DNA from: an uncultured Prevotellaceae bacterium
Lineage (GTDB): Bacteria > Bacteroidota > Bacteroidia > Bacteroidales > Bacteroidaceae
Reading direction: 5' to 3'
DNA: 12,361 bases
Assembly (NCBI GenBank): GCA_946407325.1
Contig: CAMJNN010000030.1
Span: 1 to 12,361, forward strand
Under the pieces are notes generated by a model. It ran no database searches. It was not told where the DNA came from and saw only the letters and a program-made list of their open reading frames with translations. Both the position numbers and the translations under genes were made by a program. Below, piece by piece: positions 6,497 to 12,361 of this stretch (positions are counted from its first letter, which is position 1; each line of letters opens with the position of its first letter).

Positions 6497-7294
6497 CTAT
6501 TCTGCTTGAATCTGAAGGACTCCCTGGGGTGAAATGATAAGGTCGATGTAACGAGAAGCAGCACTCTCGGGCACTGTCAATATGGCGCGATAGTGGTATC
6601 CATCAGCATCCACAGCTGTAAAGTCCATATCCGATAAAATAGAAACTGCTAACTCATCAGCATCCACATAATCACTGAAGAGTTTTTTATCGATATCTCT
6701 GCCATAGAGTTCGTCAGCCCCTCTATACACACAGATATGAATGATGTTGTCGTAATAAACGCTCTCCACACCAATGCCGTAATCATCGTATAACGTGCGT
6801 ACCACCTTGTAATGAGTCGGGTTGATAAAGACATAGCCTCGATAGCGTACTTCATCATACACAATCACACTGTCTTTCTCCACATATTCCTGAATAATAC
6901 TCGGTGTCACAGACTCTGTTTGAGGAGTAAAGGCCAACTGGTCTTCTTCAAATTCAGAACGGTGTAGCTTTATGAGTACGTCGGTAGCCGTGTTCATCCA
7001 GAACGTATTCTCCCCTTGACGCGCTATCTTATAAGAGAGCGTATCATCACCCAACAGATAAATAGAATCACGGATGATCTTGAAGAAGACAGGTACTGCA
7101 TTGGGATCGGCATAATACAGTGTATCTCCCTCCACCAACAAGAAAGGCATATCGGTGGAATCGTTCACCCAAACACCTTGGAGCAGTTCCTTGGCCACCT
7201 TGTCATCAGACATACGCTCTAGGCGTGTACCCCTCTGACAGGCAGCAAACATGACTAAACACAATAACAATATGTATTTAACTAACCTTATCAA
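6497..7294 (-). CDS. Predicted lipoprotein, Bacteroidales family (possibly DUF4738)
   Basis: The 265-residue protein begins with a lipoprotein signal peptide, MIRLVKYILLLCLVMFAAC, with the lipobox ending at C19, so it should be lipid-anchored in the envelope. The rest is acidic and strand-rich: a 'GVWVNDSTDMPFLLVEGDTLYY' segment followed by 'SIYLLGDDTLSYKI' resembles the small beta domains that often follow such signal peptides. A second half from about residue 150 has no motif I recognise. Overall size and look remind me of DUF4738 proteins, but that is from memory and unverified. The start codon is TTG at 7294: an in-frame stop lies just upstream (7304-7306) and the next ATG would destroy the signal peptide. 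It is divergent from the HU/SPOR gene with an 82 bp gap. Confidence 0.72.
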   Translation of the reverse strand: MIRLVKYILLLCLVMFAACQRGTRLERMSDDKVAKELLQGVWVNDSTDMPFLLVEGDTLYYADPNAVPVFFKIIRDSIYLLGDDTLSYKIARQGENTFWMNTATDVLIKLHRSEFEEDQLAFTPQTESVTPSIIQEYVEKDSVIVYDEVRYRGYVFINPTHYKVVRTLYDDYGIGVESVYYDNIIHICVYRGADELYGRDIDKKLFSDYVDADELAVSILSDMDFTAVDADGYHYRAILTVPESAASRYIDLIISPQGVLQIQAE

Positions 7295-7319
7295 TGCAAT
7301 ACCTCAATTTATTGGACCA

Positions 7320-7327
7320 CAAAATTA
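7320..7327 (-). promoter_or_regulatory. -7 box of the lipoprotein gene promoter
   Basis: The minus strand reads TAATTTTG, an exact -7 consensus. A TTTC about 20 bp upstream is a weak -33 candidate. The implied leader is about 20 nt before the TTG start at 7294. Confidence 0.6.
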
Positions 7328-7336
7328 ATCTTTTTT

Positions 7337-7367
7337 TTTGATAGTATGAAATGTTTTCGTAACTTCG
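7337..7367 (+). promoter_or_regulatory. Promoter of the HU/SPOR gene
   Basis: TTTG at 7337-7340, exactly 19 bp, then TAACTTCG at 7360-7367 (one mismatch from TAnnTTTG). The ATG at 7377 is only 9 bp past the box, so the transcript would have almost no leader. The -33 box lies inside the footprint of the divergent lipoprotein promoter. Confidence 0.6.
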
Positions 7368-7376
7368 CATCAAATA

Positions 7377-8432
7377 ATGAATGAACTGGCCAGACATATT
7401 GCGTCATTATTACTGGAGAATGATTGCGTAATCATCCCAGATTTCGGAGGTTTCATTGCCCATTATATCCCTGCTCAGCGAGTAAATGAAGAAAGCATTT
7501 TCTTGCCTCCTACGCGTGTAATCGGCTTTAACCCGCAGTTGCGCATCAACGATGGGTTATTGGCGCAATCCTATATGTCAGTATATGGTTCTTCTTTCCC
7601 TGATGCTGTTAAGGTAATACGTCAGGAGTCGGAAGCGTTGATAGCAAACATCCATGAAACAGGATTTATGGAGCTGGACAACATAGGTGAGCTACGTTAC
7701 GACATTCATGGAAAATATGAGTTTACGCCTTTTGACCATCGTTTAGATACCCCTGCATTCTATGGATTGGACAGTTTTAAGATGCAAGAACTGAAGGACC
7801 TGCCAATAGAACAAGTACCGGCAGTAGCCACCATCACCATAGAGCCAGAAAGCCAACCAGAACGAATTACCGCTAAGGACGAAACCTCTGCCAAGGTGGT
7901 GAAATTCAACAACTATTTACGTAATATTGCAGCGGTAGCAGCCGTACTCATCTTACTGATAGGTTCATTCTTCTTTATCTCTCCTTTTGAGAAATCGGGT
8001 ACCTATAACAGCGAGGCAAGCGTTATTTCCAAAGAGGTACTGAAAGAATCGTTGAATATAAGTTCTATTGTTACCCATCCAACACCTACCAAACAACCAG
8101 ATGCGACTACTGAAAGCCAGTCTGCCGAACCAACAAGTCAAATAACAGACCAAACAGCTACCTCTCCTACCACTACTGCCAACACAGCAGTATCTAGTAA
8201 CGGTCAAAAAAAGTATAATGTGATTGTGGCCAGTGTGGGAAGTGCTGAATCGGCACAAAAAGAAGTACAACGCCTCATTCAATTAGGCTATTCAAATGCC
8301 AAAGCTATTGTGGGTGACGGAAAGGCACGTGTCTGTGTAGATTCCTTTGAAAAAGAAGCAGATGCCTATCGTGCCATTCACCAATATGCAGCCAACGGAC
8401 AATTCGAAGCAGCATGGGTTCTTCGGAAATAA
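7377..8432 (+). CDS. HU-CCDC81-type domain plus SPOR domain membrane protein
   Basis: This 351-residue protein has three parts. Residues 1-135 match the bacterial HU-CCDC81 repeats, which are typical of Bacteroidetes: 'IASLLLENDCVIIPDFGGFIAHY', 'GFNPQLRINDGLLAQSY' and 'FMELDNIGELRYDIHGKYEF'. Residues 184-203 form one transmembrane helix (IAAVAAVLILLIGSFFFISP). A Thr/Ser/Pro/Gln-rich linker follows (about 205-277), then a SPOR domain (279-351) with 'KYNVIVASVGSAESAQKEVQRL'. SPOR domains bind peptidoglycan stripped of stem peptides at the division septum. The likely topology is HU-like domain in the cytoplasm and SPOR in the periplasm. It may connect the nucleoid or another cytoplasmic partner to the septal wall; that role is inferred. 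The start is the first ATG after the promoter. Confidence 0.88.
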   Translation: MNELARHIASLLLENDCVIIPDFGGFIAHYIPAQRVNEESIFLPPTRVIGFNPQLRINDGLLAQSYMSVYGSSFPDAVKVIRQESEALIANIHETGFMELDNIGELRYDIHGKYEFTPFDHRLDTPAFYGLDSFKMQELKDLPIEQVPAVATITIEPESQPERITAKDETSAKVVKFNNYLRNIAAVAAVLILLIGSFFFISPFEKSGTYNSEASVISKEVLKESLNISSIVTHPTPTKQPDATTESQSAEPTSQITDQTATSPTTTANTAVSSNGQKKYNVIVASVGSAESAQKEVQRLIQLGYSNAKAIVGDGKARVCVDSFEKEADAYRAIHQYAANGQFEAAWVLRK

Positions 8433-8507
8433 AACCCTGGCTTTATGAAGCTAATTCTCACAATATAAGCATTTAATGTCCGTTTTTTCTCATCAAAAAG
8501 GGATATG

Positions 8508-8528
8508 AACCTTTTCTAGGTTGTTTTT
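8508..8528 (+). terminator. Weak intrinsic terminator after the HU/SPOR gene
   Basis: AACCT (8508-8512), a 5-base loop and AGGTT (8518-8522) form a short stem followed after one base by TTTTT (8524-8528). It lies 76 bp past the stop. The stem is short and A/T-rich, so termination may be partial. Confidence 0.45.
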
Positions 8529-8571
8529 CAACACTATTCATTGTTTTTATCATTAAAAGCAACCCAATTCT

Positions 8572-8602
8572 TTTGTTTATTTCAAATAATATATTAATTT
8601 TG
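8572..8602 (+). promoter_or_regulatory. Promoter of the XRE regulator gene
   Basis: TTTG at 8572-8575, exactly 19 bp, then TAATTTTG at 8595-8602: both boxes match the Bacteroidetes consensus exactly. This is the best promoter in the window. The implied leader before the ATG at 8635 is about 25-30 nt. Confidence 0.8.
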
Positions 8603-8634
8603 CAGCGTCAAAAACTTACAAATTATTATTTAAT

Positions 8635-8982
8635 ATGCTAAACGTAGACAAATTTCTGAAGCAGAATGGAATGAACAAGAGTCAGCTGGCTAAGAAAGCC
8701 GGTTTGAAACAAGCTAATTTATATGCAGGTCTCCGCAACCCTACTCTCCAGACTATCCAAAAGATTGCTAAAGCACTGAATGTGACTCCTTCTGAGCTAT
8801 TGGCCGAACAGGAATGTAACAATACTTATAAAGGAAAAAGATTAGGGAAGTTCTCAAAAGTAAAGCTGAATGCCATCATCCTCTGTTATGGTGAGCACTA
8901 TGAGCCCTCTTCACTGCAAGAGTTGCTGAACGTTTGCAAAACGCTGAAAGATAAGTACGGAGAAGTGAAAAAGGAGGATTAG
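8635..8982 (+). CDS. XRE (Cro/C1) family helix-turn-helix regulator
   Basis: This is a small 115-residue protein with a single Cro/C1-type helix-turn-helix at about residues 4-57. Helix 2 and the recognition helix lie in 'MNKSQLAKKAGLKQANLYAGLRNPTLQTIQKIAKALNVTP' (13-52), and the domain ends with the usual 'SELL'. The C-terminal half (60-115) is basic and helical with no known ligand-binding domain, so it may serve in dimerisation. It should bind DNA in the cytoplasm; its target is unknown. The gene stands alone behind a strong promoter. Its stop overlaps the stop of the convergent ABC ATPase gene, so the two transcripts are complementary at their 3' ends. Nothing nearby indicates a phage or toxin-antitoxin context. 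Confidence 0.88.
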   Translation: MLNVDKFLKQNGMNKSQLAKKAGLKQANLYAGLRNPTLQTIQKIAKALNVTPSELLAEQECNNTYKGKRLGKFSKVKLNAIILCYGEHYEPSSLQELLNVCKTLKDKYGEVKKED

Positions 8983-9965
8983 TTCAGTCTTTCTAAGATA
9001 TCAGCAATCGTCTTACATACGATTTCTTTGCCTGCTAACTTAAGTACATAGCTATCGGGCAAAATGGTTATTTTATCTTCATCTACTGATTTAGCATCAG
9101 CCTGTATTCCTATGCGTTTCAATGCTTTATAAACCATTGTATATCTTATTCCTTCTCCCTGCAAACCTATCTTTCTGGTAGTTTCGTTCTCTACCCTAAA
9201 CAAACCTGTCTCTTGGTCGAACACAATGCCTTTGCGAGCAAAGAAGCTGGCCAGACTTCCATCTAAAGAAAGGTCTTCGGGTGCTCCAATCTTCACCCCT
9301 TTTTGCTTATCCATCAGCCACAGCTTGTCGGCTATTTGTAATGCCAACTCCAAGTCATGGGTAGAAAGGAAAATGGTCTTGTCGGTTTCCCTGCTCAACT
9401 TGAACAATAATTGCATCATCTCCACTTTACTGGGATAATCCAAGAAAGCGGTAGGTTCATCCAGATAAATAACAGGCGTTTCTTGTGCCAATGCTTTGGC
9501 AATCATCACTTTCTGGCGTTCACCATCGCTCAGCGTCTGAATCATTCTTCCTTGCAGGGCATCAATACCCACCTGATGGATGGCTCTGCTTACAATAGCC
9601 TTGTCATCTTTGGTCAGTGTTCCCCAAAAACCAGTATACGGACTTCTTCCAAGACCCACCAGTTCTTCAACGGTCATGTTTCGTATATCTGGTTTTTCGG
9701 TAAGTACTACACTGATGACATGCGACAGCTGTTTGTCGGTGAATTCGTCTATTTCCTTACCTTCAATGAATATTTTCCCCTCCAATTTTGGCTGAAAAGC
9801 TGAGAGCGTACGCAGAAGGGTACTCTTTCCCACTCCATTGGCACCCAACAGACAGGTCAATTCACCACTGTAGATGGTAGCTGTGATGTGCTGTGCCACC
9901 ACCTTTACATCATTCTTGCTCACATAGCCGATGGAAAGATCTTGTATCTTGATTGTTTCCTTCAT
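8979..9965 (-). CDS. FecE/BtuD-like ABC transporter ATPase with C-terminal extension
   Basis: The 328-residue protein is an ABC ATPase of the iron-siderophore/cobalamin/haem import class. Walker A is GANGVGKST (41-49), the signature LSDGE (145-149), Walker B VIYLDEP (165-171), and the H-loop has H203 in STHD. The stretch 'TVEELVGLGRSPYTGFWGTL' (98-117) is characteristic of FecE-type subunits. The Q-loop usually carries glutamine but here reads V-V-L-T-E (86-90). About 70 residues beyond the usual 255 (260-328) form an extra domain with no motif I know. FecE needs a membrane permease and a binding protein, but none is adjacent: both neighbours are on the opposite strand. The partner must be encoded elsewhere, or this ATPase serves several systems. 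Confidence 0.9.
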   Translation of the reverse strand: MKETIKIQDLSIGYVSKNDVKVVAQHITATIYSGELTCLLGANGVGKSTLLRTLSAFQPKLEGKIFIEGKEIDEFTDKQLSHVISVVLTEKPDIRNMTVEELVGLGRSPYTGFWGTLTKDDKAIVSRAIHQVGIDALQGRMIQTLSDGERQKVMIAKALAQETPVIYLDEPTAFLDYPSKVEMMQLLFKLSRETDKTIFLSTHDLELALQIADKLWLMDKQKGVKIGAPEDLSLDGSLASFFARKGIVFDQETGLFRVENETTRKIGLQGEGIRYTMVYKALKRIGIQADAKSVDEDKITILPDSYVLKLAGKEIVCKTIADILERLN

Positions 9966-9990
9966 ACGTCATATCATTGAATTAGGCTTA

Positions 9991-10022
9991 CAAAATTCGC
10001 TAAAAATCGTTAGATATACAAG
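9991..10022 (-). promoter_or_regulatory. Possible promoter of the ABC ATPase gene
   Basis: The minus strand has CTTG at 10022-10019, 20 bp, then GAATTTTG at 9998-9991, one mismatch from TAnnTTTG. It gives a leader of about 20-25 nt before the ATG at 9965. Confidence 0.4.
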
Positions 10023-10025
10023 AAA

Positions 10026-10111
10026 ATTCGTAACTTTAGCTTCGCTGAACTTACTCTCGCTCGGAAAACTCCAAATAAATTTGGCTTTTCTCTCGCTTAT
10101 TCGTAACTTTG
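10026..10111. repeat. Repeat-like element with internal hairpin and promoter
   Basis: An 86 bp segment with nested symmetry. ATTCGTAACTTT occurs at both ends (10026-10037 and 10099-10110), and CTCTCGCT occurs twice inside (10054-10061 and 10090-10097). The centre is an inverted repeat, CCAAAT-AA-ATTTGG (10071-10084), flanked by GAAAA/TTTTC arms. It resembles, from memory, a short non-coding element scattered through Bacteroides and Prevotella genomes. It carries no gene and is not an insertion sequence. Its right part provides the promoter for the DUF1573 operon. Confidence 0.55.
10080..10111 (+). promoter_or_regulatory. Promoter of the DUF1573-OPT operon inside the repeat
   Basis: TTTG at 10080-10083 (the right arm of the hairpin), 20 bp, then TAACTTTG at 10104-10111, an exact -7 box. 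A second exact -7 match, TACTTTTG at 10126-10133, lies closer to the gene but lacks a well-spaced -33 element. Either could drive the gene starting at 10164. Confidence 0.6.
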
Positions 10112-10163
10112 CGCAGTAAAAAGATTACTTTTGCATTGATATATAAACTAAAACAATATAGAG

Positions 10164-10556
10164 ATGAAAAAAATCATGTTAGTTTTCGCGATGCTTTCAT
10201 TATGCATCGGATATGCAGTTGCACAAAATCAAGCTGACATAAAGTTTGACAAGACTGAACATAATTTTGGCGCTTTTTCTCAGGAAAAGGGTACTGTTAG
10301 TACTGTATTTACTTTCACCAACGTAGGTACTGCTCCTTTGGTAATACATCAAGCAGTAGCATCTTGCGGTTGCACCGTTCCAGAATACAGTCAGGAAGCT
10401 GTGTTGCCAGGAAAGACGGGCACCATTAAGGTTACCTACGATGCACGCGACAAATATCCAGGTCATTTCAAGAAGTCGGTAACTTTACGCACTAACGCAA
10501 AGACCGAAACAGTAAGACTTTTCATTGAAGGTGAAGTACTGGCGGATGTCAAATAA
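10164..10556 (+). CDS. DUF1573 periplasmic protein
   Basis: The 130-residue protein has a signal peptide (residues 1-20, MKKIMLVFAMLSLCIGYAVA) and then one DUF1573 domain. Recognisable elements are 'IKFDKTEHNFGAF', 'VFTFTNVGTAPLVI' and the 'ASCGCTVPEYSQEAVLPGKTGTIKVTYDA' block with the conserved C-G-C, followed by 'GHFKKSVTLRTNA'. The fold is an immunoglobulin-like (ASH/MSP-type) beta-sandwich. These proteins are abundant in Bacteroidetes and their function is unknown; the CGC could bind a metal or form a disulfide. It starts at the ATG at 10164 behind an A-rich leader and is followed after only 12 bp by the OPT transporter, so the two are probably cotranscribed. Confidence 0.9.
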   Translation: MKKIMLVFAMLSLCIGYAVAQNQADIKFDKTEHNFGAFSQEKGTVSTVFTFTNVGTAPLVIHQAVASCGCTVPEYSQEAVLPGKTGTIKVTYDARDKYPGHFKKSVTLRTNAKTETVRLFIEGEVLADVK

Positions 10557-10568
10557 CAGACGATCAAG

Positions 10569-12361
10569 ATGAAAGAAGAAGAGATACGTACCTCCCTACC
10601 CGATAATGCCTATCGTGAACTGAAACCAGGTGAGGTGTACAATCCATTGATGAGCCCCGACAAGACTTACCCTGAGGTAAACGCATGGTCAGTCATGTGG
10701 GGTTTACTGATGGCAGTATTGTTTTCTGCCGCTGCTGCCTACTTGGGATTACGTGTAGGTCAAGTATTTGAGGCAGCTATTCCTATTGCCATCATTGCTG
10801 TAGGCATCTCCAGTGCCGCCAAGCGCAAACATGCTTTGGGCGAGAATGTCATCATACAATCCATCGGTGCCAGTTCGGGCGTCATTGTGGCTGGTGCCAT
10901 CTTTACCCTACCGGCACTATACATCTTGCAGGAGTCCTATCCTGATGACATTACAGTTACCTTTACCCAAGTATTTATCAGCAGCCTTTTAGGCGGTTGC
11001 TTGGGCATACTGTTCCTCATCCCGTTCAGAAAGTATTTTGTGAGCGAGATGCATGGAAAATATCCATTCCCTGAGGCTACAGCTACCACACAGGTATTGG
11101 TATCAGGCCAACAAGGAGGCAATCAGGCTAAGCCTTTGCTGATTGCAGGTATCGTAGGTGGATTGTACGATTTTATCGTTTCCACTTTTGGTTGGTGGAA
11201 TGAGAATTTCACAACCCGTGTAGTTGGTTTTGGTGAGATGCTGGCCGATAAGGCGAAGCTGGTGTTTAAGGTAAACACAGGAGCTGCTGTCATGGGCTTG
11301 GGCTACATTGTGGGGTTGAAATATGCCTCCATCATCTGTGCCGGATCATTGGTTGTATGGTGGATTATCGTTCCAGGTATGTCACTGATATGGGGAGACA
11401 GCGTACTGAATCAGTGGAACCCTGCCATCACCACAGCTATTGGCGACATGTCCCCTGAAGAAATTTTCACCAATTATGCCAAGAGCATAGGTATTGGTGG
11501 TATCGCTATGGCAGGCATCATTGGTATCCTCAAATCCTGGGGCATCATCAAGAGTGCTGTAAGTTTGGCCATGAAGGAGATGGGTGGTAAAGCATCATCA
11601 GATACTGGCGCACAGCGTACACAACGCGATCTGCCCATGAAGGTGGTGGCCATTGGCTCTATCATCACCATCATCCTGGTACTGCTGTTCTTCTATTTTG
11701 ATGTCATGAAAGGCAATGTGCTCTTTACCATTGTGGCTTTGTTGCTGGTAACTGTCATTGCTTTCCTTTTCACTACTGTTGCAGCCAATGCCATTGCTAT
11801 CGTGGGTACCAACCCCGTATCAGGCATGACATTGATGACACTGATACTGGCCTCTGTAGTTATGGTGGGCGTAGGTCTGCGTGGTCCTGAAGGAATGGTA
11901 GCTGCCCTTGTGATGGGTGGTGTGGTATGTACCGCACTGTCTATGGCGGGAGGTTTCGTTACCGACCTGAAGATTGGTTATTGGATAGGTACCACACCTG
12001 CCAAGCAGGAAGCATGGAAATTCTTAGGAACCATCGTTTCTGCTGCTACCGTAGGTGGCGTGATGATTATCCTAAACAAGGCTTATGGCTTCACTACCGG
12101 ACAGTTAGCTGCTCCTCAGGCCAATGCAATGGCAGCCGTCATCGAACCGCTGATGAGTGGTGTAGGTGCTCCGTGGTTGCTCTACGGCATCGGCGCTTTG
12201 TTAGCTATTATCCTTAATTGGTGTAAGATCCCTGCCCTCGCCTTTGCATTGGGTATGTTCATCCCGTTGCAGTTGAACATTCCTTTGGTAGTGGGTGGCG
12301 CCATCAATTGGTATGTTACCACACGCAGCAAAGATGCGGAAGTCAACAAGGCACGAGGAGA
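10569..12361 (+). CDS. OPT-family oligopeptide transporter (3' end outside the window)
   Basis: The frame opens at the ATG at 10569 (MKEEEIRTSLPDNAYRELKPGE) and runs open to the window edge, 597 codons. After a short polar N-terminus there are many hydrophobic helices. OPT-family hallmarks include 'AWSVMWGLLMAVLFSAAAAYLGLRVGQVFEAAIP', 'KHALGENVIIQSIGASSG', 'IPFRKYFV...GKYPFPEATATTQVLVSG' and 'VGTNPVSGMTLMT'. It belongs to the prokaryotic OPT branch that moves small peptides or metal-chelate compounds across the inner membrane with the proton gradient. The substrate is not known. Bacterial members are usually about 650-700 residues, so perhaps 60 or more are missing. A short polar loop (SSDTGAQRTQRD) separates two halves. 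It is probably the second gene of an operon with the DUF1573 protein. Confidence 0.92.
   Translation, partial: MKEEEIRTSLPDNAYRELKPGEVYNPLMSPDKTYPEVNAWSVMWGLLMAVLFSAAAAYLGLRVGQVFEAAIPIAIIAVGISSAAKRKHALGENVIIQSIGASSGVIVAGAIFTLPALYILQESYPDDITVTFTQVFISSLLGGCLGILFLIPFRKYFVSEMHGKYPFPEATATTQVLVSGQQGGNQAKPLLIAGIVGGLYDFIVSTFGWWNENFTTRVVGFGEMLADKAKLVFKVNTGAAVMGLGYIVGLKYASIICAGSLVVWWIIVPGMSLIWGDSVLNQWNPAITTAIGDMSPEEIFTNYAKSIGIGGIAMAGIIGILKSWGIIKSAVSLAMKEMGGKASSDTGAQRTQRDLPMKVVAIGSIITIILVLLFFYFDVMKGNVLFTIVALLLVTVIAFLFTTVAANAIAIVGTNPVSGMTLMTLILASVVMVGVGLRGPEGMVAALVMGGVVCTALSMAGGFVTDLKIGYWIGTTPAKQEAWKFLGTIVSAATVGGVMIILNKAYGFTTGQLAAPQANAMAAVIEPLMSGVGAPWLLYGIGALLAIILNWCKIPALAFALGMFIPLQLNIPLVVGGAINWYVTTRSKDAEVNKARG

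Noticed and set aside
8635..8982. XRE gene as the antitoxin of a toxin-antitoxin pair
   Set aside because: No small toxin-like gene adjoins; the downstream gene is a convergent ABC ATPase.
10026..10111. Insertion sequence or CRISPR-like repeat
   Set aside because: There is no transposase, and two short direct repeats with no regular spacers do not make an array.

Overview
The window looks like chromosomal DNA from a member of the Bacteroidales, probably Bacteroides, Phocaeicola or Prevotella-like. Three things point there. Promoters follow the Bacteroidetes pattern (TTTG or TTG, about 19-20 bp, then TAnnTTTG), and start codons have A/T-rich leaders instead of strong Shine-Dalgarno sites. The gene families are typical of the group: an HU-CCDC81/SPOR membrane protein, a DUF1573 protein, a FecE-like ATPase with a C-terminal extension, and a GH78-type secreted protein. 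I see no tRNA, rRNA, CRISPR array, insertion sequence or phage gene.

Layout. Positions 1-386 (minus) hold the start of a secreted alpha-L-rhamnosidase-like protein. Facing away from it is a full-length MenD-like thiamine-diphosphate enzyme (511-2154, plus) that lacks several hallmark active-site residues. It converges on a Nudix hydrolase (2217-2756, minus). A FadL/OmpP1-like outer-membrane barrel (2940-4334, plus) follows and ends in a strong terminator. Next come a divergent pair, a redox-dead thioredoxin-fold protein (4479-5009, minus) and a DEAD-box RNA helicase (5227-6435, plus). A second divergent pair is a lipoprotein (6497-7294, minus) and an HU/SPOR membrane protein (7377-8432, plus), whose promoters interleave. 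An XRE-type regulator (8635-8982, plus) overlaps tail to tail with an orphan FecE-like ABC ATPase (8979-9965, minus). A repeat-like, promoter-bearing element (about 10026-10111) then precedes a likely two-gene operon: a DUF1573 protein (10164-10556) and an OPT-family transporter (10569 to the window end, incomplete).

Most genes appear to be single transcription units with their own promoters. The exception is DUF1573-OPT, with 12 bp between the genes. No single pathway unites the window.

The most unusual signal is the MenD-like protein. Its fold-defining stretches are kept and its reading frame is intact, but the ThDP-activating glutamate, two arginine motifs and the glutamine-containing loop of canonical MenD are replaced or deleted. 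No other men gene is nearby. It may be a paralogue with a new or non-catalytic role. Other points of interest are the thioredoxin-fold protein without CxxC or cis-proline, the repeat-borne promoter, the interleaved divergent promoters with a nearly leaderless start, and the ABC ATPase without a partner permease.
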